Positions 1 through 11,400 of a DNA stretch of 64,000 nucleotides are shown here, piece by piece. The DNA is from Phallusia fumigata (Eukaryota > Chordata > Ascidiacea > Phlebobranchia > Ascidiidae): assembly GCA_008931825.1 (NCBI GenBank), contig QXVZ01033163.1, positions 1 to 64,000 on the forward strand. The letters run 5' to 3'. The position numbers and the translations under genes are program-made. Below the pieces are notes generated by a model that made no database searches, was not told the DNA's origin, and saw only the letters and a program-made list of their open reading frames with translations. Position 1 is the first letter of the stretch; each line of letters starts with the position of its first letter.

Positions 1-406
1 GGGGTACATTTGTATGATAAAACTAAAGTTACCAAATACAGGAAGAAACATCTATTAGGCTTTTTTAAACTGTTGCTCAATCTTAAGTGATGTTCAGTAG
101 ATTTTGGTCTAGCACCAACCCACACCTTTAACGCTCGGCTGAGTATTAAGCATCAAAACCCACAATGCTGGGTACTAACTACTCTGGTAAGGCTTGGTCC
201 ATCTCTGGTGATGATGGTGCTAATATACTAGTTATTTAGCATCGTAGGTTGCTTGCTTACATTAGAATTGTTTTAATTTATTTTACCACACACATCTCCA
301 AAGAAAACTGAGCAAGGTGTGTAACGTTTTTACAAGATAAGTTCAGCCAAGTACATGCACAAACTATCTTTTTAACAAAATGCAGATAGAAAATAGTTTA
401 TATTAC
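1..406. other. Intron of PRIM2, no gene seen
   Basis: This should be the intron after the tenth visible PRIM2 exon. Neither strand translates into the missing p58 C-terminus. Positions 110-235 contain a moderately GC-rich stretch that may be an old repeat, but I cannot assign it to a family. Confidence 0.5.
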
Positions 407-2357
407 CATGGTGATCTTGAGCAGCGGGAGGGTTTTTGGTAATAATTGTCATGCAACTGTATGGTGTGTAATTTGTCCTCTTTCCTTCCTTTCCATAATT
501 GTGCCGAATGTTGTAAGAATGCTCTTTGTCAAACTATAGTACATAATTGTCAAGCTAAGCTACTGTTTTAATGACATTTTAACAATAGTTTAAACCTTAT
601 CAACTCCAATTCCTTTTCCCATTTCTTGTCTCCAAAATTTTAATGAATCTTCCAAAGTAACTCCAATGCCCTTTAAAAATAGCCCATACTGCATTCGACC
701 CCAATGCCTTAAATGATGCGTGTCTTTCAAAGCCTTGTGAAGTTCCCTCATACACAGGGGGTAAGATATATTTGACATCTGCAAAAAGTCAAGATAGATT
801 GAAGGCTCTAAAACACATAATAACTAAAAAGATCTAAGATCCTTAAAGCCTCTGCATGAAAAGATTGAAACAGCTACTAACATTAGCCACACAACTAGAC
901 ATAACAATCATTTTAAAGTAGGGTAACTCATAATCTGTTCACCTCATCCAAATCTGAGATTGAAACATTTCCCTCATTTCGTTTTGGATCGTATGCTGTG
1001 GAAAGTGCATTTTGGTTGAATGAGCGTAGAATAGGAAGCAAACGATCATCTTCTTCAAGATGTGGTAAAGATCTTGCTGTAAGCTAAGGTAACAAATTAA
1101 AGAACAGCTATTACAATTATCTAAGCCCAAACTTACTACCATTTGACTGCAATACTTACTGTGAGTGCCTTAGACAAATGTTCACGAAATTGTGTGCTAA
1201 TAATAGACAAGAATTCCTTTTGCGGTACAAAGGCATCACCCTGAATAACAACCACACAAAATAATGCCTTGAGTTTGTGAGGACCATAAAAATTGCTTCC
1301 TACCTCAAACAAAAACACCCTTCTGTTACTGACAAGATTTAAAACTTCTTCAAATGGCACCCTGTAGAAACAACTCTTGTCTATTGCAGCTTCATTCATT
1401 TCAGTTGATATTTTGCTGAGGCTTGAGGCAAATCTTTCTTTTTCCTCCTCTGATATCTAAAAATTAATGAGCCTTTGTGTGTAATACTAGGCAAACTGTT
1501 AACTGCAAACAAGTGTGGTTGAGCAACAACAAAAAAACTTACTGGTGTGTAGAACAGTTTGTTGATGTTCAGAAACTCTTGAGTGCTGCTCATTCCTTCA
1601 CGTAGAAAACGAAACTTGAATAAATCTAGCTCCTTTTCTAAAAACCAACGCCTTAACTCCTCCCTAAAACAAAATTACTCAGAACAATGCTTATCAAAAG
1701 TACAAAAAAAACAAAGCTTAATTTTAACCTCAAAATTTATACAACAAACTGAAATTAAAGTTATGTGACAAAAATACAGGTGATAAACATACGATCTGCA
1801 ATAAGCAAGACGCAGAATAAAGTGGGATATATGGTCCTTTTTTCTCCACTCCAACTCTACATCACTTGTTTCTGTGCCAGCAACTGTCTGCAAACAAGTT
1901 TTGCATGTAAGGCATTTTTGCCTTTTAATAAAACTTTACTCAAACCTCACAGTCTTCAAAAACCCCGGGTAATTTTTCCGTAGAAATTCTGTCAGCTTGT
2001 CATTGTAAGCCTGACTATTTTTCACTGCAGAAATGGCCAAGGAGTCAAGGTAGTGCAAAACTGTGAAAAAATGTTTAATAAATTCCTGTGAAGCTGAAGT
2101 TTTGAACAACTTACCTTTTACTCTCTCAAAAGCAAACATTTCAAAGTCCTGCAATGTGATGTCCATTGTAGGTGGATCATTGTACATCATTAATCCATGA
2201 GGATAGGACTCCACACTATTGAAAAAAATCCAATCAACAACACACAACATTAAAAAAATTATACCAGGTTCAATAATTTATACCTTAACTCAGTGTTTAA
2301 CATAAGCCGTCTGTTGCGACGCCGGATGCCTTGCTTGGGGGTTCCTCCAAACTGCAT
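407..2357 (-). CDS. PRIM2: DNA primase large subunit (p58), C-terminus outside window
   Basis: Regulatory iron-sulfur subunit of the DNA polymerase alpha-primase complex, which makes RNA-DNA primers in the nucleus. Ten exons fit in frame: 2284-2357, 2115-2215, 1951-2060, 1793-1887, 1543-1663, 1304-1456, 1160-1240, 943-1083, 596-778, 407-533 (about 395 codons). Their translation follows the family end to end, including the conserved stretch [20 protein letters not shown] and the helical segment [13 protein letters not shown]. Two of the four Fe-S cysteines are visible: one in PLCMREL (exon 9) and one in YSCMTII (exon 10). The last visible exon ends after one base of a codon; the exons with the other two cysteines (human Cys384 and Cys424) must lie left of the window. 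The start follows an unpaired acceptor by 21 nt. It sits 156 bp downstream of NSMCE1 on the same strand. Confidence 0.95.
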
Positions 2358-2378
2358 TTCACAACAATTTTTTTAAAA

Positions 2379-2502
2379 CTGAGAATTGAAAAGTTCTAAA
2401 CAAAAAAATGAAAAATACAATACAAAAGCATTTCAAAATGACCAAAAAATGAAAGTCCTTTTTTTTCTCACATTTTTAAGGTAATATTATTAGTTTTATA
2501 TT
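2379..2502 (-). promoter_or_regulatory. Candidate operon junction between NSMCE1 and PRIM2
   Basis: On the minus strand the NSMCE1 stop (2514) is followed by a variant poly(A) hexamer AATATA (2502-2497). About 120 nt further on is a 3' splice acceptor (TTCTCAG, ending at 2379) with no donor between the two reading frames. PRIM2 starts 21 nt later. In Ciona this layout is typical of a downstream cistron that receives a spliced leader. The trans-splicing is inferred. Confidence 0.45.
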
Positions 2503-2513
2503 GTCCTTGTTTT

Positions 2514-3314
2514 CTAATTGACATGAGGTCTTTTTCTGCTTCGACTACTTCTTTGGCTGGTTTGGGATTCTGCTGGGGTATCATTGTCAAAAACAACAAC
2601 ATTATCAATTTCAAAATTCCATAGTGTACCACATGACATGCATTTTGGCTCATCCATCCCTGCAAAGTAACGTCGTGCACAGAAGTAGTGCATCCGCACA
2701 GAACAGTTTGAACAACCTTTTCCTTGAAAAACAGCTTGGTTGCACATTTTGCAGTTGTACAGTAAACCTTGAAAGGCTTCAGACAAATAAAGTTCCAGTT
2801 CAACAATTGTTCGTGGGGACATGGAGATCACACCATTTTTGTCAAAAAACCACCCATCATCAACATATCTACTTAAAAGTCTCTTGGCATCTGCCTTGCT
2901 GATTTTAGGATTTAAAGAATCAGCCATGTTTAACACATCGACAGAGGAAATGGTGCCAACATCAGGTGCAGTGTCAGAATGCACAATTAATTCCAAAATC
3001 CGCCTGAAAAACTCGAGTTCTCCTCTTGTAAAGTCACCACCTACCACTAACCGATTCAAATCGCTTTCCACTTGGCTTGCCAGAATATACATAACTTCTC
3101 CAGTATCTTCCCTTTTCCCTTGCCGAATTTTTAAGTGAAATACATGAATTTTGTCATTAATAACTCTTATAAAGTCTTGCATATCACCGGAAAAGCTTAC
3201 ATCAGAAATACGGCAACATTCCTCGCACACTTTTTCACATTCAGTTTTCGAAAACGATCCACGATTCATTATCGCTTGCAGAAAATAGATGTGGCACTTT
3301 TTGTACGTACCCAT
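2514..3314 (-). CDS. NSMCE1: SMC5/6 complex subunit NSE1, RING-like E3 ligase
   Basis: A single uninterrupted frame of 266 residues matches NSMCE1 along its whole length (human 266 residues). NSE1 pairs with the MAGE protein NSE3 in the SMC5/6 complex and acts in DNA repair and chromosome maintenance. Residues about 1-180 form the winged-helix part, with conserved stretches such as GELEFFRRILELIVHSDT. Residues about 188-235 form the variant C4HC3 RING, visible as CKMC, CSNC, MHYFC and CMS-C. The tail is basic and serine-rich. The first Met (3314) is used; a second in-frame Met lies 14 residues in (MNRGSFSK). The lack of introns contrasts with the ten exons of PRIM2 just downstream. Upstream genes on this strand are over 1.4 kb away. 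Confidence 0.96.
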   Translation of the reverse strand: MGTYKKCHIYFLQAIMNRGSFSKTECEKVCEECCRISDVSFSGDMQDFIRVINDKIHVFHLKIRQGKREDTGEVMYILASQVESDLNRLVVGGDFTRGELEFFRRILELIVHSDTAPDVGTISSVDVLNMADSLNPKISKADAKRLLSRYVDDGWFFDKNGVISMSPRTIVELELYLSEAFQGLLYNCKMCNQAVFQGKGCSNCSVRMHYFCARRYFAGMDEPKCMSCGTLWNFEIDNVVVFDNDTPAESQTSQRSSRSRKRPHVN

Positions 3315-3745
3315 TTCACTAGTTATTATCAGTTTTTAAAACAAGTTTTAGCCACAGCTTTTGACACACTTTACAGTTTTAACGACAATGATCACAGCGC
3401 GCGTTTCCACTTGGCATTGAAACAAAAAATGCAAGAATTTAGACAAGAGGCGGGAAGTTAAGAGGAAATTCTTTGACGTATACATTAGGGGACATATAAC
3501 TTCTGATCCTCATTGAAGAAAAAACTGTCCCGACTGTCCTCCCCTAAAGTTTTGAATGATATATTGAGGTAGGGTACCCCTGGAAAAAACATCTAAGTTG
3601 TACATTGAGGTAGGCTACTCTAAATATTTGCCCCCCAAAATTGCCCTGGCTACGCTATTGTTGTAAACCTCTCAAGAAATTCGATTTAATGCAGCTTCGG
3701 TTGCTTGTGCCTGCCATTTCAAGGGGTGTATGTAAAAAACCACTT

Positions 3746-3971
3746 GACCGCTATGGCCAGCCTGTATATACCACCTGCCCCTGTTGCCAGCCTCCATATA
3801 TAATGCGTGACCGATGTGCCCAGCCTGTAAAAAGTGTACACCTGGAGTCCCCAGCCTTAATTATTAGCCGCAGGACCACGTGCGATTTGCAAATAAATTC
3901 GTGGGCCACTTGATAGGAATTTTGTATTTAAGTTTTCACGACAAATTATTTACAGGCTGGCCATAGCGGTC
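3746..3971. repeat. Inverted repeat with perfect 21-bp arms (possible MITE)
   Basis: The arm at 3746-3766 is exactly complementary to 3951-3971; its core reads CCGCTATGGCCAGCCTG. Between the arms, degenerate copies of the same motif (GTTGCCAGCCTCC, GTGCCCAGCCTG, GTCCCCAGCC) recur at intervals of roughly 30-45 bp. The element could be a small foldback or MITE. No clear target-site duplication was seen. Confidence 0.6.
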
Positions 3972-4137
3972 ATATGCACGCAGTATATACGGGCACTTGC
4001 CCCGTCTGAGAATTCCAAAAAATGTACTTTATTAAATTTGTGTTCTATCTAAAAAATAAAATGAATGCAAAAGTATATGTGTATTAATATTTGCCCCCTC
4101 CTGGAAATTTTTCTGCCGGCGCCCATGACCGTACTAT

Positions 4138-4345
4138 TCGATTATTTTTACTGCGTACCACCGTACTGTCGTCCATAATTGTCAACAGCACGGTACATAT
4201 ATTGAGTTGTGCCTACGTACCGTTGATTTTTAAAGTTGTCGCCTTCAGTTTGTTGTAAGCCGCCAAGTTTCTTGCACAGACAAACGCAAGCGACCGAGAC
4301 CGGATCAGAACTCACAACCTTATCCACTCGGTCATGTTGGCTCTT
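4138..4345 (-). mobile_element. tRNA-derived SINE-like fragment
   Basis: Read on the minus strand, 4333-4318 (GACCGAGTGGATAAGG) closely resembles the A box of a tRNA-Leu/Ser type Pol III promoter. It is followed by TTCTGATCCGG and a degenerate B-box-like segment (about 4303-4290). Downstream on the same strand comes a unit containing GGTACGTAGGCACAACTC, which resembles sequence in the foldback element at 20.1-20.6 kb. Boundaries are approximate. Confidence 0.45.
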
Positions 4346-4776
4346 TTGAGCAAAAACAACCCACAAAACGCGTTCGTTAAAGGTACAAAAATGTTTTATC
4401 TCTATTATTTACCCGTGGTATCCTTTTTCAAGGCCTACCAGATCGTTTTGTATTTTGGGCCTGCGTTTAAACTCAGGTAAATAAGTTGAATAGGGCGCCC
4501 ACATGCAGGAACACTTACAGCTAGCTTCATTTTCGTAGCAAACTGTGTTTGGTTTGTGTCAAAAACACCCTAAACAATCTTACGAACAGCTTTTGCAATG
4601 TGAACTTGGGTAAACACTCTATTTTTTACCACATGGTCAAACAACACAGCAGAAGACACTAAAACAGTAGGTGTATTTAATTTCCAATTCAATGAATACA
4701 TAAAAAATAAATTTGGTACACGTGGAAACATCATTCATCAACAAAAACCATAAAATTGCACTGATGTATGTATAAA

Positions 4777-6508
4777 TTAGGGTTTGGATGATGTAGTTGG
4801 AACAGACCCACTGTGTGAATGCAGGTATTCCAACGAGTTGGCAACAGCTTTAAGATCATTTTCTATACTTGTCGCCCAATTTTCAACATCACCCAACTCC
4901 TGCATAAACAAAATTAAATACTGGATCTGAAAAACTAGCTTTCTTGTTATTTATATTTCACACATAACAACCCAATGTATTCTTTTGTATGTAGTCTATA
5001 GTTACCTAAACAGTGGTTGGAAAACTGTAGGCCGCAGTCCATTTGTGGGCCACATAGAACTTTTTAGTGGGCTGCACAAACCTTACTTATGTGGGCCACA
5101 TGGTACAGGATAACTAGACCCTGACATGGTGGCAGGGCCAAAGCGCAGAGTCATAGATCATACACCACCACAAACGTTGATAACATACAACTGTTATGTA
5201 ACAATGCATTGTGATAAAACAGACATTAATTATTTGATGTTACAAAACAATTGTTTTGTAAGAAATGAATTATGATGGAACAGGCAACGTCTGGGACACA
5301 TGAACAGCAAAGTAATGTACACTCAATTTAATTGGTAAATTTGTGGTTTTATACGCAACTGTGGGTTAGTTTTGAGATTATAAATGCAATTTTATGGAAC
5401 AAACTTGTCTCAGTTATCTCGTAATAGTGTGTACTGAACATTTTCACACTGTGTGAGAATTTGGGCCTTGAAATAAAAGTTTGCCGATTACTGCTGTAGA
5501 AGATGTTAAACCAATACTATGTACTTAACTTAAATTCTAGTGGTTGGGACCAATACCTACACAAAAAATGAATACATGGATGCATTATACATTTTACCGT
5601 AATTCTACATAAGCTGGACATTATTCATAAATTTTGACCCACTTTAGGAAAGTCATGAGTAACTTTAATGGGGTCAAACACAGCAGTTTATACACTACAA
5701 TGGGGCAATCTACAAACTAAAATAAATCATTTAATTTACACATAATTTAATAATTCAACCCATTTTAAGGAATAGCAAGCTAGCCGATGGGGGCTATTTG
5801 GTTGTATGTACAGAAAGTCATTAGTGATGTGCTAAACATGAAAATGTTTTACTTATTTTGAGGTACAGGCATACCCGGAGCACTGTGAGGTAAACCAAAC
5901 TGATGATAGAACACTAAATCTACTAGCTGTAAATTTATCAACAAAAATCAGTTCCGTGCCAACAGTATTTTAACAAACTCGCAAAGAAAAAAACAGTATG
6001 TTACTAAAAATATTTGTGTCCAATCTGAAGGTCCTGTAGGCAGCACTAAAGCCACAACTTTAAATGGTTACTGAAATAGTGGTGGGCTGAACATAGCACA
6101 GAACATACTCTAGTTTACTTGATGCTGGTACAAACTGTTTTTTAAAATGTTTTTGTATGCAGCTACATACAGACAGTTTGCAAAGTTACCTTTAAAGCAG
6201 TTTGAAACGCAGTCAGTTCACTTATCCACCGACTTGTAATTTTGGTAAAATGAGCAGCTTGAGTTTGTAGTTGCTTCATTTCAGAATCAAGTGCACATTG
6301 ATTAACATATGATGTTGAGACTCTAAAAATATTTTTTAATATTATCTGAATAATGACTATTTAGCAGTAATTACCCGCTGTTAATGGATTTCATCACACC
6401 CTCATTAAATTTATATAATGCAGTTGTTGCTTCTTGTCGACGCCTCTCCTGTGATTGCTTGTGTGCATACTGCTTTCCTCGATGCTGTTTTAGCATTGAT
6501 GACAACAT
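4777..6508 (-). CDS. BLOC1S1: BLOC-1 complex subunit 1 (BLOS1/GCN5L1)
   Basis: Small coiled-coil subunit shared by BLOC-1 and BORC, which act in lysosome-related organelle biogenesis and lysosome positioning. The family has also been linked to mitochondrial protein acetylation. Three exons join in frame: 6375-6508, 6190-6322 and 4777-4899 (129 residues; human 125). Exon 1 begins MLSSMLKQHRGKQ like the human MLSRLLKEHQAKQ. Exon 2 carries LQTQAAHFTKITSRWI, matching LQVQAAQFAKQTGQWI. Exon 3 begins ELGDVENWATSIENDL, matching EIGDVENWARSIELDM. Intron phases are 2 and 0. The whole protein is predicted to be helical with no membrane segment. Intron 2 (1.29 kb) contains a hAT-type element (5011-5493). 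Confidence 0.94.
5011..5493 (-). mobile_element. hAT-type non-autonomous element, copy 1
   Basis: Its ends are imperfect inverted repeats: CAGTGGTTGGAAAACTG at the left and AGTTTGCCGATTACTG at the right. The internal sequence aligns with the element at 12219-12633 in the opposite orientation, sharing blocks such as GATGGAACAGGCAA and AAACTTGTCTCAGTT. It encodes nothing and lies in BLOC1S1 intron 2. The target duplication is eroded, suggesting an older insertion. Confidence 0.75.
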
Positions 6509-7588
6509 ATTATAAAGGTATGTTGCACATGCAAACAATTTGCTTTAGAATTCAAAATTTTCAACAGCTCATTCAACTAATCAACTAATACATTTTATAG
6601 TTTGACTAGACACTTTAACTTTACATTTTCACAGGTTACCTTTACCTGCAAGAAACGCTTTGCTTTTTAACCCATAATAAATCAATGCATTTCAAACTTT
6701 TAAAACAATGGCCACAAAGGAATACAATTTCAAAATTTCTCGAAATTTAAAATTGGTTTCCTAAGAGGCAAAATGCATAAGTCCGCGTTAGTTAAATACA
6801 AGGACTGCGACATGCAGAAATTTTGACATTGTTCTTGTGGTTCTTGTGTATTTGTACTGCTAACAAAAAAGTATTGAGTAATTATGAAACACAGCAATTA
6901 CGCAATTAGAAATCATTAGACATAAACGGTTCACCAGTATGGGCTAGGCCTTTTCGAACCTAGGTCCGTAAACATTTTATAACACTATGCAACAAACCTG
7001 GCAAACAGCTGTTGACGTACGTCACGGTTGAGTAAGTTTAGAAAGTTAAGCGTGAAATTGTTTAGCATCTTCTCTCTTAATCAAATTAACTAAGCACCGC
7101 CTTGTGAAGCGTGTTCATGGCGGTTTAGGAATGTTCGTAAATTTCAAAATGTTCCAAAGATTTATATTTTTGCAATAGATGCAATCGAAAAGCATTATCG
7201 TTCTTCACAGTCATACATCTCTATAAAGTCAAATGACCTTCGAATGAGAACGCGTCTGGTATAACGTACTTTGTGGTACAGATGTAGCAATAGAGGTCGT
7301 CGCTCGAAATCGTCACCCGGTGCACTCGAGGCACATCGAGGCACATAATGAACATGCTGAGTCATGTTACCTTCACATAATAAACATGTTGAGTCAGGGT
7401 GCACGAGGTGCAGATAAGGATTGATGTTTTCTTAAGCAAAGATAAATTGCCTGTCAACTGCGCTCAGAAACATTGAAACGAATCAAGAGCTGGTGTTGCA
7501 GAGTTTGACTAAGCATTTCAACAACGCTATACACCTGACCTGCAAATTGCTGTGGTAAAGGTAGAGACAAGATTACAGTGTGTATTGC
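6509..7588. other. Intergenic, no gene recognised
   Basis: Upstream of BLOC1S1. The only structure seen is a short direct repeat at about 7344-7396 (two copies of CACATAAT-AACATG-TGAGTCA, 34 bp apart) and a GTGCAC/CTCG-rich patch (7313-7411) resembling one beyond the far side of the KDZ gene (15959-15972). The frame at 7195-7404 has no recognisable domain. Confidence 0.5.
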
Positions 7589-7669
7589 TGTTACACCATG
7601 TTGCATTAGGTGGCACCTATGTCACACGAGGTGACACCATGTTGCAGTAGGTATTATCTATGTTCCACG
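7589..7669 (-). repeat. Degenerate copies of the 20-bp minisatellite unit, inverted
   Basis: Three to four diverged 20-bp units read GAGGTGACACCATGTTGCAG and similar. These are reverse complements of the unit TGCAACATGGTGTCACCTA found in the large array at 15.59-15.89 kb. The two sets lie on opposite sides of the KDZ-Ulp1 gene in inverted orientation, as expected of subterminal repeats of a transposon. Confidence 0.65.
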
Positions 7670-8452
7670 AATACAAGTGGTGATACTCGCATTTTGTACG
7701 AGTTTCAACAGGTTTTTCTACTACCTTGGCATTGGGTAAACTTTCCAAACTGCCTTTACCATGCTTAGCATTCAATCTGAACACACAAAAAGCTGTACCA
7801 TACAAACTATTCTTTTTGGGGTGGTTATTACTTTGGAATTAATGTTAAAGTTTCTGCACACTTCAGGTTTAGCATGTTAATTTAGGTATGAAAACAAGTA
7901 TTCCACAATTAAAGTACTCTGTATTTGACAGTACATAAAGAAGAAACGAAAGTAATCCAACAACAACAAACAAACTTAAACGCAAACAGGACACAGCCAC
8001 AATTGGGTGGTAACAAGATTTTCATCAGAGATTCCCAGGCAATTTGTGTGGTACCACCTCCAGCATGTGTCACATCCAATCTGCAAATATTTTATGAAAA
8101 TTGGTATATGCTTAATTCAAATGTATGTTTCTCATTGCTTAAATGTTTTAGGAGAATAATTACCCATTTTCCAGTTTCTAAACCGCTTCCACATTGATTG
8201 CACAGATTGGCTAAATTATCTGTCAAAAAGATGTAAGAATAAGCAATATTTGTATGTACATACTTTCAAATACTAGAAGGATGGTGCTCTATCCCTCTTT
8301 TAAATACTTGTATTGCTGTGTTGCTTAAAAAGGTGGTTGTGGTGGTTTAAGTTTGAGTTTAGTTTATTTCGCTCGGTGAAAGTAATAGTTGCCAAAGTTT
8401 TGCTAAAGTTTTGCCATTCATAAAGTTAAATGAAATTGCTGCCAAAAATTAT
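7670..8452. other. 3' flank of the KDZ-Ulp1 gene
   Basis: No gene recognised. A canonical poly(A) signal for the minus strand (TTTATT on the plus strand) lies at 8363-8368, about 85 nt beyond the stop at 8453. Short frames at 7617-7805 (minus) and 7925-8197 (plus) show no domain. Confidence 0.5.
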
Positions 8453-11400
8453 TTAACCTGATTGATTTAAAATGTTTTGTGCAAATATCTTTCTGTTTTG
8501 TGTCAGAGCCCGTCTTGTGTTTGGAAAGTACACTTGCATTGGAATACTTGAATTTAACTTGGTGGCTTCTAACAAACATTCAGCAATCTGGAACAGCATG
8601 AAAACATTCTTAAACATAAATTTTATCATATTAGTGAGTTTTACCTTCAAGACAAAAATGCCACAGTTGTGTGCATCTTGTTGAATTGGGTGTTTTATTT
8701 TTTTGTATTCCGCAACTCGCAGATGCTTGTCATGCTTGTTTGTCCGAAGTGATAAGTATGATCTTTTTTGCAAGCAAACATAATGTGTAAGTAATTTACA
8801 AATTATAAATATATGAGCCTTTATATCATATAATGCCTGGTAGCAACAATTTTTTTAAACACAAGGTGTATGATTTGACAAAATGTATCGGGCACAGTGT
8901 GCTACCAATTAACTTACTTAAATTTTGACACTGCTGCGCATGTATCCGGTTGGTTTGAGGTATATGGATCAATTACTGTCAGAGTTTGAGTTTTCCAATG
9001 GATAATCTGCAATACAAAGTTATATGCACAGTTCTTGAGGTAACCAAAAATTATTAATTATAGATTACCATCAGGTTCCAATGATTTCCAGCTTTGTTAT
9101 AAGCACCTACTAGTCCAACAAATTTGGACAAAGAGATCTGTCAAGAATTAGTAAAAGAATTATAAACAAAATTAAGAAAAAAAGATTGACTGTTAAGATA
9201 AACAGTAAAACCTTGTTCAGAGTGTGGCGGCGAGCTATATCAAACTTGTTGTCTAGAATACTGTTGACAATAAAACAGTCCATGACAAACATTTTCTGTG
9301 CGTTTTCTTTTGAGGTGAGCATATTTAGAACATAGTTCATCACCTGGGAGAAAGAAGTAGCTTGCACCGATTGCAAGTTGATAGGATTAACTTGAAATAA
9401 AGTGAGCACTTACTTCCCCATCGAGCCAGTTGGGATCTGCAAGGGTACAAAATGATGGATGCCTTAGAATGGCATTACTGCGATGATTTGACGCAACTAT
9501 CATGTTATGTTTTTTATCCTGCCATGTCTCCTCCGCAATAAATGTAAGGGGCTTTCTATTACAACTGGCCACTGCCATCTCATTCTTGCTGTATTTACTT
9601 TTTTTTTGTTTTCTACTATTTGACATCTTTGTATTGTTTTCATTTACTTGCTCCCAGAAACCTGAAATCTCATCCTTCTCTTTTTCACTTACATCATCAT
9701 CTCGTACCACTGGAGTCTCATCCCCCTCGTTTTCAATTAAATTTTCATCTTGTACCACTGGAATCTCATCCCCCTCGTTTTCAATTAAATTTTCATCTTG
9801 TACCACTGGAATCTCATCCCCCTTGTTGTCACTGACATCTTCATCTTGTACCACTGGAATCTCATCTATCTTATTTTCACTTACATCTTCATCTTGTACC
9901 ACTGGCATCTCATCCTTCTTATCTTCACTTACATCTTCATCTTGTACCACTGGCATCTCATCCTTCTTATCTTCACTTACATCTTCATCTTGTACCACTG
10001 GCATCTCATCCTTCTTATCTTCACTTACATCTTCATCTTGTACCACTGGCATCTCATCCTTCTTATCTTCACTTACATCTTCATCTTGTACCACTGGCAT
10101 CTCATCCTTCTTATCTTCACTTACATCTTCATCTTGTACCACTGGCATCTCATCCTTCTTATCTTCACTTACATCTTCATCTTGTACCACTGGAATCTCA
10201 TCCCCCTCGTTTTCAATTAAATTTTCATCTTGTACCACTGGAATCTTATCCTCGTTTTCAATTAAATTTTCATCTTGTACCACTGGAATCTCATCCTCTT
10301 TTTCACTTACATCTTCATCTTGTACCACTGGAATCTCATGCTTTTCTTTTTAAATTAAATCTTTATCTTGTACCACTGGAATCTCATCCTTCGCTTTTTT
10401 AATTAAATCTTCATCTTGTACCACTGAAAGAATGCATTATCATTAGTGTTATACTGCTTTGACTATCTTTATCACACTTAGTGATTGGCCCTGAAGAGAT
10501 AGTAGTAAAATAACACAGTGCATTGTATCTCTAAACCATTTCTTTGTAAACTAAACCTTTTGTTGTTGAAGCTGAATTTACAGTTAAAACTCTTTTCTTC
10601 ACACTGACAAAATATTCATCCAAAGTAGCATCTGCAAAAATAAGTAAAATTTTGCACCATTATTTCTGTTTGAATAAAGAATTGAAAATGCTGTCAATCC
10701 GAAATATATACATCTTTTAAACATACTATTGTATTGATCATTGAAACACACACACAAAACACAAGTGATGGTTACTTGTAATATGAAAGAAATTATCACA
10801 AATTTGTCATGTTTTCAGATATTAGCTTATTAACTTAACGTCTTTAATTCAAAATGTGTATCAATCAACAAACCTTTTGAAAGTTTTCTTTTTGAAGGCA
10901 ACTTAGGGTCTAAGTTTTTTGTTACTTCAGTTGGTTGGACTTCTGAAAAAAAGTGCCATACTCTTTTGCATGCCCAGAAAAACAAAACAAAAACTTACTA
11001 TACACTTGTTTGTCCAGCACGTTGGCATAATCTTTAAAATGCTGTTTGGTTCTTTTGATTTGTTTTTTGTTGATTGTTTTGTTTTGTAGATGCATACTTA
11101 AGCGAGACATACACAAAAAATTCACTACACCCATTGAACAAAATGATCGCCTGTGGAGCAAAACAGATCGCCTGTTTTGTTGGTCATAATGTAACTTTGT
11201 ATCAAACCTACCGATCTCGCTTCATGATAGCATTGCACTGTTCAGCAATGCTTGTATTAATTTGTAAATCATCACATAGAGCAATATTTCGAAATTGCTT
11301 TTCTGGCCCCCTTTTTTTGGTTTTATGATGGAATTTGTCATTCAGACTATAAAAGTTGCTGCAAGATCCATCATTTAGGTTAATTTTGACTTTCGGCAAT

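Larger units (their letters stand above)
3400..4776. other. Repeat-rich intergenic stretch
   Basis: Between NSMCE1 and BLOC1S1 I find no convincing gene. The stretch holds the inverted repeat at 3746-3971, the SINE-like unit at about 4138-4345, and low-complexity runs such as ATTTGCCCCC at about 3625 and 4089. The short frames here cross the repeats and have no recognisable domain. Confidence 0.6.

Noticed and set aside
1-370. Search for the PRIM2 exon with the third Fe-S cysteine
   Set aside because: No minus-strand frame after an acceptor gives the expected G-C-P-F-R-H type sequence; the exon is assumed to lie outside the window.
9502-10353. 283-codon plus-strand frame rich in Ser/Thr/Cys
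   Set aside because: It is the antisense of the coding repeat array of the KDZ-Ulp1 gene; it repeats with the same period and has no domain. The same holds for the 140-codon frame at 9798-10220.
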